Positions 11,330-23,990 are shown, counted from the first letter of the stretch. The stretch: 64,000 nucleotides of DNA from Hofstenia miamia (GCA_004352715.1 SCFE01000086.1:616077-680076); one strand, 5' to 3'. Numbers and translations are program-made. Notes: a model not told the origin generated them from the letters alone.

Positions 11330-11960
11330 ATAAAAAATATTCAAATTAGCTTTAGCATGTATTTTGCTAAACTCATTATATATAGTGATTGATAATAATG
11401 CAAGCAAATAAAAACTCCTATAAATTTGGCCAAAGGTAAAAAATGCTACTGGGAATTCAGGGGAATAATATTACTACTCCCAATTGTCTAATTTGCTAAA
11501 GTTTGCATCTATTTTAAATAATTTAATAAACATAAAATATGGTAATTAACCCTTGACTCTAATTGAATAGCTAAACAAAGTACACTATAGAGTAATGCAA
11601 TACTCTTACAAAAGTTGTTAAACAAAACTACAGATATCACATAAAATATATATAACAGAATTTTGTAACTTAGAATAAGTAAAAATATCAACTAGGTTCT
11701 TATGGAAATAGTTAATAATAAACTGTACCATTTCCAAGCAGAAAAAGTAATAGTGCTAAATTTGCTAAATTAAAATCAAAGAATATTAGAGCTTTTTATC
11801 AACTGACTTTCTGGTACTTTTTCCTGACTTTTTTTTCAACTCACTTGTGTCACAAGTTTTGATGTCTCTTCCAAATCCATGAATCAGGTTTAATCATTTT
11901 AAATTTCAAACAGAAGCCAACCTGTGCATTCAAATTTTCTACTTAGAGAGAGCTAAGCTC
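11330..11960 (+). repeat. Dispersed repeat Y, copy 1
   Basis: About 600 bp resemble 36,900-37,460 in the same orientation. Landmarks shared are GCAAGC..ATAAAAACTCCTA near the start and CATGAATCAGGTTTA near the end. Copy 1 follows repeat X, whereas copy 2 precedes another copy of X. Class unknown. Confidence 0.6.
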
Positions 11961-12039
11961 TAATTGTCCTTGACTATTCAGCAAAAAGTTTAACAGATTA
12001 ATTTCATTTGTTACAATTCTTATTTGAAATAAATCTAAT

Positions 12040-12690
12040 TTTCAAAATAATTAATGTTTAGTCATTTTCGGTCAAAAGCAATAGCTAAAGACATACGACT
12101 AAAAGTTTTTGACATTATATTTCCAATTCAAAACAGCAAATCAGTAAAGTACTTAGGTGTGGAAATAGATCTACACTTCTGTTACAATGATTTTATTAAC
12201 AGCACAGTTTGTAAAATGGTGTTTTGGAATCCAGTATCTAAAACAAATAAAATTGTTTAAATATAATAAAGACTTAATTAACACATTTCTTATTAATCAA
12301 TATACACATGCTTGCATTCTTTTATTGCAATATTAAGACTGCTGTGCATGAGCATATAAACACTTTGGTTCACTTGTCATCTGTGTAATGATTTCCAATA
12401 GTAAACCTCCTGTTATTTAGAACCTGCAAACATTATCATTGCTTTATATAGTTACTGTACAAATACAACAGTCTAGTACACATGTTTAAGCAGTTGAAAG
12501 CTAGTAGCAAGGCACTAACTAAGAGATGTGTAAAATATAATCAGTATGCAAATATGTATATAAATGATATGCATACAGAAAGCAAATACTTGGAGAATTC
12601 TTTTACAACAACATTTTGCAAATTGTGGAATGATTTATCTATCAGTGTAATGAAAGCTAGCAAAATTAATGCATTTAAAATACTGTAAAA
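12040..12690 (+). pseudogene. LINE reverse transcriptase, 3' terminal relic
   Basis: Two short plus-strand frames look like the end of a non-LTR retrotransposon ORF2. The first contains KSVKYLGVEIDLHF, matching the YLGV.ID motif that follows the RT palm in Jockey/CR1-type LINEs. The second (12,482-12,688) ends ENSF...CKLWNDLS..V, matching the closing LWN.LP block of the same proteins. The frame between them is broken by stops. Upstream RT and endonuclease domains are not present nearby, which fits the usual 5' truncation of LINE copies. Confidence 0.6.
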
Positions 12691-12699
12691 CTCAATATA

Positions 12700-15249
12700 T
12701 TTATCAGAACTAAATATTGATAGAATAGTTACACTGTTGAAACTGTACTACAACTACTAAATTTTAATCCATTTTAATATGTGTGCTTCTTAATACATTT
12801 ATTGTAGGATAGTTTGTAGCATATGTATAGTTAAGTTGTGTGCACATTTTTGTAAATTAATACATCTTATTTATTCATATGCAGGAAACAAACCAAATAT
12901 AGCTATTGAAGGTTTATGATGTCATATTTAAAGTTTATATTCATAAAATATAGGTAATGAGGCTTCTCAATCATCAATATTTACAAGCAATTTTAAATTT
13001 GGGATAAATTCATCACATCTTAGCTGCCTTGAGCCCTTAAGAACAAGCTTGTGTTTTGAAGTAAATTTGGCAGATGTGCAAAACTTAGCAAACAACTAGT
13101 GATATAATAATAACAATAATAATAATTATATTAATAATAAAACTAAAATAAATATATTTATTGCAAAAATAATAGATGCCTAACATTAACAAGAATATAT
13201 ATCATGCAACACCTTCAATGAAATGTTTTTACAATCATTGTGATAGCAAATGTTATTATTTGGAATCAATTTATCATCTGCACAATGAATTTTATGTTGA
13301 AAATCTAAATATTAAAACTGATCTTACATTGCAACAAAAGTAAATATAACAACTCAGAGTCATGCAATAATGAAATTAAGGTTATAAATGTATTCCACCA
13401 TGTCAATTACATTGCAAAAGTCAAAGACAATCTTTAAAGAAAAAAATAGTGGGAAGTGATATACATCCAGTTAAAGCAAATTGAAAAACTGCATTTTAAG
13501 AAAATTTGAGTAGGTCTAAAATCCAAAAAAAAATTTAAGACTATGTTACAGGAGGTATGTGTGACATATTGGAAATAGGCATGTTATTATTAAATATTTG
13601 ACTGAAGTACTAATATTAACTATTTGTAATTGTTCAAGTGTTAAGTTATTTAGCTTTTGAAATTTTATGTTTTCTATTAATTTTATTGTTTTTATGAAAT
13701 TAGCAGTTTTTTCTTAATATATGGAAACCTAATAAAATATGAAAGGAAGTGATTTATTCACTTTTTATTTACATTATTGATTTTTTTGGAGGTTAAGTAT
13801 TTTTTCATCTCTATTACTTGATCAAATTTTTTATGATTATTCCAAGCTTATCTACTTTTGTATTTACACATAATTTTTTTACCTATTTAGGAATTTAATG
13901 TAAATAATTCCTTCTCAATAGTTTTCTTTTTTTTCATAGTTCTTTAGAGTTCATCTTCCTCTGATTAAGTTCCCAGAGATGAAAGGGAATTAATATTTTG
14001 TAATTGCATATTATTTTATATTTGAAACATAATTTCAATAGTGAAGGGGTGTCATGTTCTTTACATGTCATTAGTTCAATTGTAATTCATTTGAATAAGC
14101 TTTCACTATGAAAAAATATTTGCAAATAATTTAAAGGATTTAACAAGAGACACAAAAAAGTAATAATTTGTCAAAAGTTTTAAAGAAATTGAAATTTCAA
14201 GAATAATATTGCAATGGGGATTTTCACTAAAATTTAAATTTTAATATTTTTAGCCAAAATTATTTGATTTAAATGAAATTCATTAAAAATAAGGCAACCA
14301 TTAAAAAATTCACCTTCTCTTTATTGTCAGACAATGTCACTACCTTTCTGAATACAAAACTATTTATTACAGAACTAATAAATTTGATGCAAAAATTTTT
14401 ATATATTGTGTACTTAGATTCCCGAATTTACTAACATAAAACATATGTAATCTAACATCTAAGTGTGCAGTTCAAAAAGCCTTTTGAGCACCTCAACAAA
14501 TAAGGGTTTTCATAGATTTATTTGCAGAGGTGTATTCTCATTATGTGTGAGATGTGTGCTGCAAACTTCTAATCAGCATTTTAAGGATTTTAGAATGTTT
14601 TTTTCCTATTGCTTATTTGGGAACTGAGTAAATTTAATACTGATTTTTCACTATATTTTTACAGATTTGTAATTTGTGATTAAATACTCAATCAAATTTT
14701 TAATTACAGGTAATGCATCTAATTGAGTTGCCATTTTCATAATGCATTGCATTTGGTACTTTTTAAAAAACCTTTGTCTAATTACAATTTTGGTAAAATT
14801 GAAGCATTTCAATTGTTATGATCCATAAACTATACATTGTTTTAATTGGATAGCACATGTAATATCTTATTTAGCAATCATATCATAAATAAATGTCCTA
14901 TTTACTTCAATTGTGAGTGTCACAATAACTAGGTATTATGACATCCACACTTCAATAGACATTAAAGGAGTAAGGTGTGCATTCATATTAACACACACTT
15001 TGAAATTAGGCATAATCATTGATTGGTTCACAAAATGGAAATAGATCATTTCAAGGTGTGCACTAATGATCACAATATCTTAAATGAGGAATCAAATGTC
15101 TCACCACTCTCAGTTCATTCCTGCCAAGCAAACATCAATAAAAATTGAAAAACTTTTTCAAGTTCTAAATGTACATACATTGGCTGTAGTTTTGAGCTAA
15201 AACAATTTTTGGGAATAGGCTTTATTCTAATTTATAAGACTATTCTTGT
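12700..15249. other. AT-rich stretch, nothing recognised
   Basis: I see simple AT-rich sequence, a short AAT/AATAAT-rich patch near 13,100 and no conserved coding block on either strand. CpG is nearly absent. Confidence 0.4.
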
Positions 15250-15455
15250 GGCTTAAGAAGTTATTAGCAGTAAGCCAGATAAGCTCATGCTATGTCATGT
15301 GCACAACATGCAGCCCTGGTTGAATGTGTTTATGAGATTGCAAAGGAGGCTCATCAATGCTAGACAAAAGCTGTGGAATATGAGCATTAGCTTATTAATG
15401 TTTATGGCAAACAAAAACATAGGTTACTAGTCTGCCTTAATAATTACATTTGTTT
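15250..15455 (+). repeat. Dispersed 0.2-kb repeat, copy 2
   Basis: Second copy of the repeat at 6,060-6,265, same orientation, with small deletions relative to copy 1 near 15,330. Confidence 0.7.
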
Positions 15456-16910
15456 GCACAAACTAGCAAATAGAAGAGCAGAATTGTGAAAACCATTCTC
15501 TATAATATGTATGTCAAAGAAAAAGCACAGAACACAGAGAAGCAAGTGAATACCTTAGCTTTTCAAACACTGAAAATTTAAAAATACTAATATAATTTGG
15601 GATGGTCTTCTATCAAAAAATCTCATTTAAATTTGCACTTAGAGCAACTTGCAATGCCAAAATCAATTTAGTGCTCAGAAGGTTTGTCATTATGATAATC
15701 ATTAATACCAAAATTTTAATGGAACCATACTGTCAGCATACTATTATGGGGGTGTGAAGTTATTTAATGTTGCTGGTATATAATTCAAAATTTTACATCC
15801 AATTTAGTATCTAATTTCAATAAAATTCAAAATTATTATTTAACCCCTTCTCAGCAGGGACAAGTACACTCATTTTTACCCAAATTGTTTTTTTCAGTTC
15901 ACAACAAGTAAACTCATCAAAAGTCACCATTTCAAAATCAGAGGGAAATGAGTTTACTCATCATTTCTGTGTATTCATGAGCCTTTATGGGGGGTACATA
16001 TTTACTCATCAATTATACATGTGGTAATGATGTGTCTTGGCTTCCTAAGGAAATCCCACCAATGAAGAAAAAGGTAAATCCAACATGAAAATGTGTTGTA
16101 TGTAGTCAAAAACATGACCACAAAGGGTGTGTGGTTCCATGCTTTGAAAAATATCATATATAATTATTTCATTCATATCATATAACTTTGTGTGCAGTTC
16201 CTTGGTTTGACATATGAATCCATTCATAGCATTTCACAAAAATATTTTTTGTTCAAAATGTTTTCTTTTTGGTATTCTGAATAAAGAATAAATGTAGAAA
16301 ATCAATTGAGTTTTCTTTATTAAATTCAGTTTTAGTAACAAAAAGTTTTTGTAATAAAAATAGTATCAAAAGAAAATGGCAAACACATTATAACTATGAT
16401 TTACAATAGCAATGGGTTATCTTGTAGCATCTGTTACCAAGCTTTAACAGAGTTAATTATTCTTTTAAATCATTGCTTCCTGTTATGTGTGGTATGGATG
16501 CACTGTTATTTCCCTGCTCCAACATGAGATACATTATTGTTAACTGGCATTAACTTTGAGTAACTCCATACTATTTATGTACACTGTTGTCAACAGTTCC
16601 TTTCTGTGATTTTACTATGGCCTCTGGCTGACTCTGATCTCTGAATCAATCCACATCTGTGTGCCTCCATTGTTGTTTGAGTAGTTCCAAGTCTCAGCTC
16701 AATGAAGTAACTTATGTGTTCCTTACCCTAACTCAGTGCAGCTCTCAAGGCTGAATGTAACTGACTTAAACTCAATTTGTAATGTGTAATTTAGTACTTT
16801 GCAACCTGGCAGTGTCACTAGCTGCTTAATAAATATTACTTCAGCCATTACCAAAAACTATCAGCTCTAATTAATATAAATAAATAAAGTAAATAGTTAC
16901 TTGCAGCTTC
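15456..16910. other. AT-rich stretch; possible old LTR at its right end
   Basis: Nothing certain is coded. The segment 16,430-16,860 begins TGTTACC, is less AT-rich than its surroundings and has an AATAAA-like signal near its end, which recalls an LTR, but no second copy or target duplication is visible, so I do not call it. Confidence 0.3.
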
Positions 16911-16914
16911 CAAA

Positions 16915-17210
16915 CTTACATTTAACTAATTTTACATGCATGGTTATTTTATTGGTCTATTATAAGTCACCTAATTAGATATGTAATATAGATATAACCT
17001 ACAGTAGGCACTCTAGTCTTTTCTTTATCATCAATTATTTAATACATGCAAATGATTGAATCAATAGTCAGCTAAACAGAGTAAAACCCCTATTCATACA
17101 CCTAACATAAATGCAGGTTCATGGCTTGGATCAAGGACCCTCAAATTGCTCCTGATATGTGCCCAAGCCACTACTCCTGCATCTACTGTTTAGCTTGACA
17201 TGATTTATAA
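16915..17210 (-). repeat. G1 3' LTR
   Basis: This is nearly identical to 25,375-25,670. It starts CTTACATTT on the plus strand and is cut short at a single N (17,211), where the other LTR continues AGTAAG. The LTR therefore lacks TG...CA ends and instead has CTTAC...GTAAG inverted termini. No polypurine tract is visible beside it on the element's inner side, which suggests that bases are missing at the N. Confidence 0.9.
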
Positions 17211-17258
17211 NCCTGAGAATAACATTATTGCTTTTGTTGTTCTTTTGTCTATTTTGTC

Positions 17259-20048
17259 TCATAATTCCTTCAGTTGCTTTTTTATAGGTTTTCCTTGTGT
17301 GTATAGCTGATAAGGAGTTATCACTCCTTCAACATATACCCTTTCTTTGTAGTTGTTATTGAGCATTATTTCTTTTGTTTTCTTGGAATCTTCCCTTTCA
17401 ACTAAGGCTCTAGCTCTTTCTCTAGTGTTCACATAAGTCTTGTATTTGTGTAGGAATGTTTTCACAATTTTTACATTCTTCAGTATCCTCCATCTTGGCA
17501 GTACCATTGGGATGGAGATGGTCTCTGGTGGGGTACAAATGAGGATCTTAGTTCTTATCTGCTTCTTTATCTCTCTGTAGTCCTCTGATGTTGTTGGTGC
17601 TGTTGCCAGTCCAATCATGGCTGGGAAATTCATTTTGCTATCTTTTAACATGTCCCAAAAGATTTCTGTTAGACCTCTTCTGCTCATTTTTATTTGAATT
17701 TTCTCATTGATTTCTAGTCTCAAAGTGATCCATTCTACATCCACTGTTAGCTGGTTGCATGGTTTTTGCATCTCTTCTAACTCTGTTTTTGTGAGTGTTT
17801 CTATGAACATAAGCTTCATTGATGGAGTGAATTTCCTCTGACTCTTTTGTCATCTTTATCTCTACTAGAAATCTTTCATTGTCCATGTCAATCCATTCCA
17901 TCATGTGTTCTAGTGTGGAGGCTCCTATTTCTCTATGTTTATTCTATCAATCTGTTGTTGGGTTTTCAGAGATAGGATTAATTGTGTTGATGTTAACAGT
18001 TCCTCTTTCTCCAGAATTTCCTTCTGTGTCTTGGTGATCATCTCACAGACTTTGACAGGTTCTGTTATACCTCCTCTCCACATCATTTCTGGGCTCTTAA
18101 TTATTTTTACAAATGTGCAGTGAGGGCTTTCTTTCTCATATCTTTACATGTCCTGTTCAAGCACTTGTTGTAGGTTCTTGTCTTTCATCATTTTCATGAT
18201 TTCCTTTGTGTCTGTGATTTTTCTCTTTATGATCTTTTTTGTTGTTAGCCAAGGTTCCATTTGTACCTGTCTCAGTCACGTTTCCAATGTAGCATCCCAC
18301 ATGTATTTTCTCATGGGTTCATCAAATATTGTTACTTCTTCTGGTGTGATTCCTGTTATATTCACATGTCCACTGTTGACATTCTTCCCATGAGGCTTTT
18401 GTTAACTATTATTCTGCTAATATATTTTTCAATTTCCTGTATCAGCTTCTTTAGTTTGTTGGCTGATGTCAATTTCTCCACATGTCCTTTTATTAGCCAG
18501 TTTTTTGTCTGAGTGTTTATTGGGGACATTGCTATTTCATATTTCTTTACTTGGTTAATTTGTGTCAGCCTGCTAATGAGATTGGTAATCATAGTCCTTG
18601 TTCTTGAGTTGTGAATATTGATATCAGCCATGTGGATGTTCTAAATCTGATTTCTGGGGCATTCTTCTCTTCAAATATCATATTCTTAAATTCTTTTGTT
18701 GAGTTTAACTCATATGCTCTGTTAATTTCTGTTAGTGCTACCTTGATTGTATTGTGATATTTTTTTGATGGGGCTTCAATGTCTATTTTGGGCCATTCCT
18801 CTTTGGTTTTCTTCTGTAATTTCATTTCATTCCATATTTCCTGTATTCTTTTTATGTTCTCCTGTCTTTGTGTGAGGCTGCACTTAATGAACAGTGTGTT
18901 CACTTTTTCTCTGCCCTCTGTGTTTGTTGTTGTTTTTGTCATCTTGATTTGTTTGTAAAGTTCTGTGGCTATGCAAGGGTCTACCATCAATCTGCAATAG
19001 GGTACCCAATAATCTATTTGTAGGTCAAGGCGTATTAATTCTGCTATTTTTGTCTCTTTTGCTATCTTTTCCCATAGGAACACATTTTCCACCCTTATTT
19101 GTAAGTCGCCTAGAAAAGGTGGCAGTTCTTTGAAGGTTGTCCTTCCAATAATTACTATTCTTATACCCTGGACTCTTGCCATTCTTAGCATGTGATCTAA
19201 TTGTTTTTCCAGGTGTTTGTTATATTCTTTCTCCTTTAAGATATGGATGATCATAAGATTGTCCTTATCAATGTTAGTTTCTGGTATTTTTGCAATTTGT
19301 TCTATGTATGCCATGATTGCTTGGGCTGTTTTGAGTGTGAAGTTCTTGTCAAATGTCACATGTACCATGCTACACATATATGGCCTTTCAACTGTTTTGT
19401 TCAGCTCTCTCTGATAACTTATTATTGTATTGACCATTGGTCTTTTTTGTGCATCTAAGACAATGGGTAAGTTGCTGCCTTCTGTTTTTGCTATTTGTCA
19501 TATGTGGCTTTTTGTTTCTGGTGAAAATTTTTCATACACATTATTTCTCATCTTTAGTGTTCCCATGAAATAGGGGTGCAATGTTTCTCCATCTATTTTT
19601 GACATCCCTTTCTCTCTCTCTCTTTTGAGTGTACTGTTCTATCCAATGTGGTTTCTGAGGGGGCATGTAGCTGCTTAGTCCTTAGTGGCTTACTGGTGCT
19701 TGGCTCACTGTCAAGTGAGTCCATGCTGATGGTCTCTACTGAGTTGCCCTCAAATTGGCTCACAGTTGACTCCCTCAACACTTGACCAGTTGTGGGATCC
19801 ATAGATACGTCAACCTCAAATCACTTTCATATGTGTATGGTTCTTTGCCCACTTACACCTTCCCTGGGAACTCCAATTGTCACACTGTCCTCAGATTGGT
19901 AAAGTGACTGGAAGGAAGGTTGAGTGCCCTCAAATTGGTGGTGCAGATCTCCAGTGGGAGAGGGGTTATGTCTTTTCATCTCCCTGCCCTCAAATTGGCG
20001 TTGGGCACTACTTGGATGCCATCTCACTCTGTGCCTTTGATTAGTCAT
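17259..20048 (-). pseudogene. G1 ORF3: large accessory protein, decayed
   Basis: The ORF begins with ATG at 20,048 inside the pol stop (ATGACTAA) and runs on the minus strand toward the 3' LTR. Large open pieces are 18,589-19,437 and 17,259-17,819, with frame breaks between. It aligns along its length with G2 ORF3: EEWPKIDIEAPSKKYH against SDWPALDISSPSQTYH, and later ICTPPETISIPMVLPRW against CIPPPTVETPLIQPKW. I see no signal peptide, membrane segment, zinc motif or known enzyme motif, so it does not look like an envelope. The N-terminal part is Ser/Thr/Gln-rich with repeated QFEG. The G2 protein continues about 200 residues further; here a stop and the LTR cut it off. Function unknown. Confidence 0.7.
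19744..19998 (-). repeat. Three exact copies of TGCCCTCAAATTGG in ORF3
   Basis: The 14-mer occurs at 19,744, 19,925 and 19,985. On the coding strand each encodes QFEG, though not all in the same surviving frame. Near-copies occur at 23,210 in pol and in the LTR (17,137). The spacing is irregular. Confidence 0.7.
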
Positions 20049-20560
20049 TGGTCCAGTTCAAGACCTTCTCGGTATCCTTCTCCTTGGGTTTGATGTTTTT
20101 ATCTCCTTGGCTTTCTGGTTCCAGCTCACTCTCAGTGGCTGTTGTTGTTGCATTTCATTTGATTTGCCTAAATTCAGAAAGTAAATTTAAATCCCATACC
20201 TCTGGGTCATGTATATATTTATCTCTTGCTGCTTGTCTTGGCAGCTCTCTCCTTTGTAGATTCTCATTATCAATGTTAGTTTTGAATTCCTCATCAAAAC
20301 CTTCCTCTGGTAAGCTGTCCAACTCACTCATATCATATATAATTTCATTTCCATTGATTTGATTTATTTTAAATTCAGTGTTTTCTATCCAGTCTCAATT
20401 CTTTGATATCTGCCATTGCTTGCTTTAGATTCTGGAAATGCAACAATCTGCCATTGTTTAACATGTACTCATTATTGGGCAGTAACTGAGTTATTTTATA
20501 TGGACCTGACCAAATTGTTTTCAATTTCCAGACCTGGTTTGTGTCTGTTAATTTCATCAG
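20041..20560 (-). pseudogene. G1 integrase C-terminal (GPY/F) domain and pol tail
   Basis: A frame at 20,375-20,557 reads VWKLKTIWSGPYKITQLL, the GPY/F module that ends many Ty3/gypsy integrases and helps multimerisation. The tail continues to a TAA at 20,041-20,043 and contains DPEVWDLNLLSEFR, which matches DPNIWDLNLITAFR of G2. One in-frame TGA lies in the tail. The final codons overlap the ORF3 start. Confidence 0.8.
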
Positions 20561-20572
20561 TGTGAATGCATA

Positions 20573-20667
20573 AACTGTGTCACCTATTTTATGTGTGTGA
20601 CCATAGATTTTTTTATTGCAACTGTGTCACCTATTTTATGTGTGTGACCATAGATTTTTTTATTGTA
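20573..20667 (-). repeat. 47-bp tandem duplication in pol
   Basis: A 47-bp unit starting AACTGTGTCACC at 20,573 is repeated immediately at 20,620 almost without change. It lies between the integrase core and the GPY/F module and is absent from the equivalent part of G2. Confidence 0.8.
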
Positions 20668-20856
20668 GTTTCACTGTTGTCTCACAGCAGATTTCTTTGT
20701 GTTGTGGCACATTGTCTCATGTATTGCTGTTATTAGGTTTCTTAATTGCTTGAAATATTGATTATCCATCTTCTCACTGTAGTTGAAATACTGCATTGAT
20801 AACAGCATTGCTGCCTCTCTTCCAAACATGGCCTTGAATGGTGTTATTCCTGTTGT

Positions 20857-21490
20857 TTAGTGTACAGATGTGTTATAAAAGTATTTGATCATTTTGATTA
20901 CTTCCCACCACTTGTGGCCCCCCATTCTCAATGTTGTCACTCTTATCAGTTTGATCAATATCCTATTTAATCTTTCTACAACACTGTTTGCCTGTGGGTG
21001 ATATACTGTTGTCCTCTTGCTCACTACCTCTAGTAGATGTGACATTTCCTGAAATAGATTGCTTTTGAAGTGTGACTCCATGTCCATTATTATTGTCTCC
21101 ATAGGACCAAATTTTAAGATCCATTCTTTCATTACTATCTCCACAGTGTTTCAGTTGTCTTGTTCTTCATAGGGATCAGTCTCACATACTTAGTGAAGTT
21201 GTCCACCATCACTAGTAAGTGTTGGTATCCTTCTTCATCCTTTGATAGTATCTCCAAATCTATATGCATGATTTTGTTGGGCTGTGTTGCTATGATTTTT
21301 TGTAACAGTGCTCTCTGTGTTGGGAAATGCTGTTTATTGTTTAGGAGACATGTCATGCACTTGTTGATTATTTCTTTGGTGACTTTTCTCACCACTGTTG
21401 TGATGAATCTCACATTGAAGGTGCTCTTGGTTTTTGTAATGCCTAGATGGCCTTTCTTGTGTACTTTTCTTATTAAATCTCATTTATTGT
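20857..21490 (-). pseudogene. G1 integrase: zinc-binding and catalytic core
   Basis: On the minus strand the HHCC finger (HKKGHLG ... CMTC) lies at about 21,350-21,470. The catalytic triad follows: Asp in MHIDLEIL, Asp in IIMDMESHF and Glu in NSVVERLNR, the last two in a frame shifted by one at about 21,135-21,144. Integrase joins the cDNA to the chromosome. The D-x-G-P-Q-F block of the family has become D-M-E-S-H-F, so the core is damaged. The G2 integrase is a close relative. Confidence 0.85.
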
Positions 21491-21598
21491 ATTCTGGTAT
21501 TGTGATCCTATTGTTATGTGCTTCCATGTACAGTAGTCCATTCTTGTTTCTTTTCTATTTGTATCTCTCATAGTAGCTCACTATTAATCTTGATAGTT

Positions 21599-22303
21599 TT
21601 ATGCTTGGTTCCGCAGTTTTCTTATGATTTTGTTTAGTATCACACCATCTTTGTGTTTCTCTATGGTCTCTGATTGTGATATTTGTTCTTTTATTGCTAT
21701 TGGCAATACTGCTTGTCCTTCTTTGTCAACATTTATCTCTGGTAACTCTTTGTACTCAGTGTGTGGTAAGAATTGAAACTTCTTCTTTTCTCCATCTTCC
21801 TTAGCTGCATCTCTCTCATACTCTGGGAGTGTGGTCCAAAACTCAGCATTGGTATGCAGTGTCCCTCCCTGGTGTTTGATGGTGAAAGTGAACTCATTTA
21901 AATATTTGATCCATCTTGATACTATTCCTGTCTTGTCACCTGAAAATTTTTTTAGCCATACCAGGCCACTGTTGTTTATGCATATCCTAAATTCTTGTCT
22001 AATCAAAAAGTGTTTGAAATTCTTTATGCTTTCAATCAGTACAAGCATCTCTAGCTTTGTTGATCCATAGTTCTCCTTGCTTGGTTTTAGTTTCCAACTA
22101 AAGAATTGTATTGGCACCTCTTTGTTATACTTTAATTGTCCAAGCATCACTCCAATTGCCACCTTACTCACATCACAGTCCAGGATGAATGTTTTGTTGT
22201 AATCAGGAATGTTCAGTGATGGAAGTTTGGCCAATTCTTCTTTTATATTGTCTAGTTCCTCCTGTTCCTGCCATGTCCATATGAAGGGCACTGACTTCCT
22301 CAT
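21599..22303 (-). pseudogene. G1 RNase H domain of pol
   Basis: The frame contains FILDCDVSKVAIGVML (first acidic residue), FFSWKLKPSKENYGSTKLEML, and LVWLKKFSG..TGIVSRWIKYL, matching the Ty3/gypsy RNase H that degrades the RNA strand. The family's RTDN block reads INNSG, so a catalytic Asp is lost. It follows RT after one stop near 22,304. Confidence 0.85.
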
Positions 22304-22306
22304 TAG

Positions 22307-22930
22307 CTATGTCCTCTTGGTGGTCTTTCCCACAATGTTGGGTATGAATGTTCCATAATAATTAAAGAAACCCATTGTTCTTTGTATGTTCTTTTTGGTG
22401 TTTGGTTTCTCTATCTTCTGAATCATGTCTCTGGCATTGTCTTTCATGCATATATCACATTTGTTTCCATTGATTCTTAGGCCCACTTTTTCTAGGATCA
22501 ATAGTGTTCTTTTGAGTTTCTCTAAGTGTTCTTCTATGGTGTTGCTTGTAATGATATCATCAATGTATGCATTCACTTCTTCTTCCATTTTGTGTTTCCT
22601 GTTCTTTAGTACTTTTGTTATGTACTTCTGGAATGTTGCTGGTGCATTACATAAGCCAAAAGCCATATATATCTATTCATACAAACTATATGGAGTTATA
22701 TTTTTATTTGTGCTTACTTGCTTCATATAGCATGTCTTCTATTCTAGGAAGTGGGTATGAGTCCTTCTTTGTTACCTTGTTCAGCTTTTGGAAATCTATG
22801 CACAATCTATATTTTTCTCCTTGCTTTACAAATACTGTTGGTGCTGTGTATGGACTTTTGGCGGGTAAAATTATTCTGATGTTAATCAGTTCATTGAGTA
22901 TTCTGTTGTATTCATCCTTCAGCTGCTCTA
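22307..22930 (-). pseudogene. G1 reverse transcriptase, internal deletion
   Basis: The fingers (SPYTAPTVFVKQGEKYRLC, then LNKVTKKDSYPLPRIEDML) read at about 22,740-22,925. The palm and thumb read at 22,307-22,666: MAFGLCNAPATFQ, then the catalytic YIDD motif, then GFFNYYGTFIPNI. The segment that should carry the first catalytic Asp between LPRIEDML and FGLCNAP is missing or replaced by about 80 bp of junk. The enzyme is therefore dead. Confidence 0.85.
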
Positions 22931-22999
22931 GTACTCACCTTACTTGTAGTTTTATTGGCTTATTCATTGTTGTGATTATTTTGTGTTTTTCACCTATTG

Positions 23000-23990
23000 C
23001 CTGGCCCACACTAATTACTCTCTATTTGAATATTTGTTTGTGTCTCTCAAGTACCTCTCTAAGCTGTTGTAACTGTGTTTCATTCAGGTGTTGGTATTCC
23101 TCCTCCAACAATTCTGGTGTATTATACTGATCTTCCTCATTTGTTTTTGTCCCTCTACCCTTGAGTCAGCTTTGGGGAGTACTTGCTACATTAATGGTTT
23201 TCATCCACTTGCCCTTGAATTGGCAGTGTGGAATACCTTCTGTTTTTGTTTGCAAGTCCTCAAGTCAACCATACAAACTACTCTGCTCATTGATGTTTTC
23301 CATTGCTCTCCAGATGGCTTTGATGCTGGATTTGACATACTTTCCAAGTATTCTTATGCTTGTTCTCTTTATGTTGATATTATGATTAGTTGCATTTAGT
23401 ATTGCTATCCTCCCTTTTCCATTTTTTATGGTGCACATCCTTGATGGCATCACAACTTTTTTTGAGTTGATCCCCTTGCTATCATATATCATTATCTCAG
23501 CTGTGCTCTTTTCCTCTGCTTTAATTTTGTGCATACTCCACTATTATGGCTGCAGTTTTATGTCTTCTTCCAGTTCAAATGCTATTGTTGATAGCTTTCC
23601 TTCTTGCTCCTCAATTTTAATTTCTTCTTCCCTCACTTTAATTGTTCTATTAGAATATTTTTTTACACATCCATTCTTTGTTAGGAATTCATTGCCTAAT
23701 ATTACTTCATATGGCAATAGATTGTTGTGAGTGTCAATTACTACTAGTGATTGTTCAAAGGTTGTATTTGCTATCCTGATTTGTACTGCATTGAGCTTGC
23801 CTTATGTGTCTATGCATTCTCTGGATGCATTGATTAGTCTTTTGTTTGATCATTCCAATCTTTTGTAGCACACTTGTCTGTTATTATTGATGTCACCCCT
23901 CCTGTGTCAATTGTTGCCTTTGTTAATATTCCATTTATCATTATTTTTATTGTGTTGATATTGTCCAGGTTCGTCATGATCATTATTGGT
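23000..23990 (-). pseudogene. G1 protease and protease-RT linker
   Basis: At about 23,885-23,925 the minus strand reads ATIDTGGVTSIIT, the active site of the retroelement aspartic protease, with DTG intact. The linker that follows (open at 23,265-23,534) has GRIAILNATNHNINIKRTSI, typical of the segment joining protease to RT in gypsy elements. Several stops interrupt it. Confidence 0.75.

Noticed and set aside
16430-16860. Solo LTR
   Set aside because: LTR-like composition and an AATAAA-like signal, but no second copy and no target duplication in the window.
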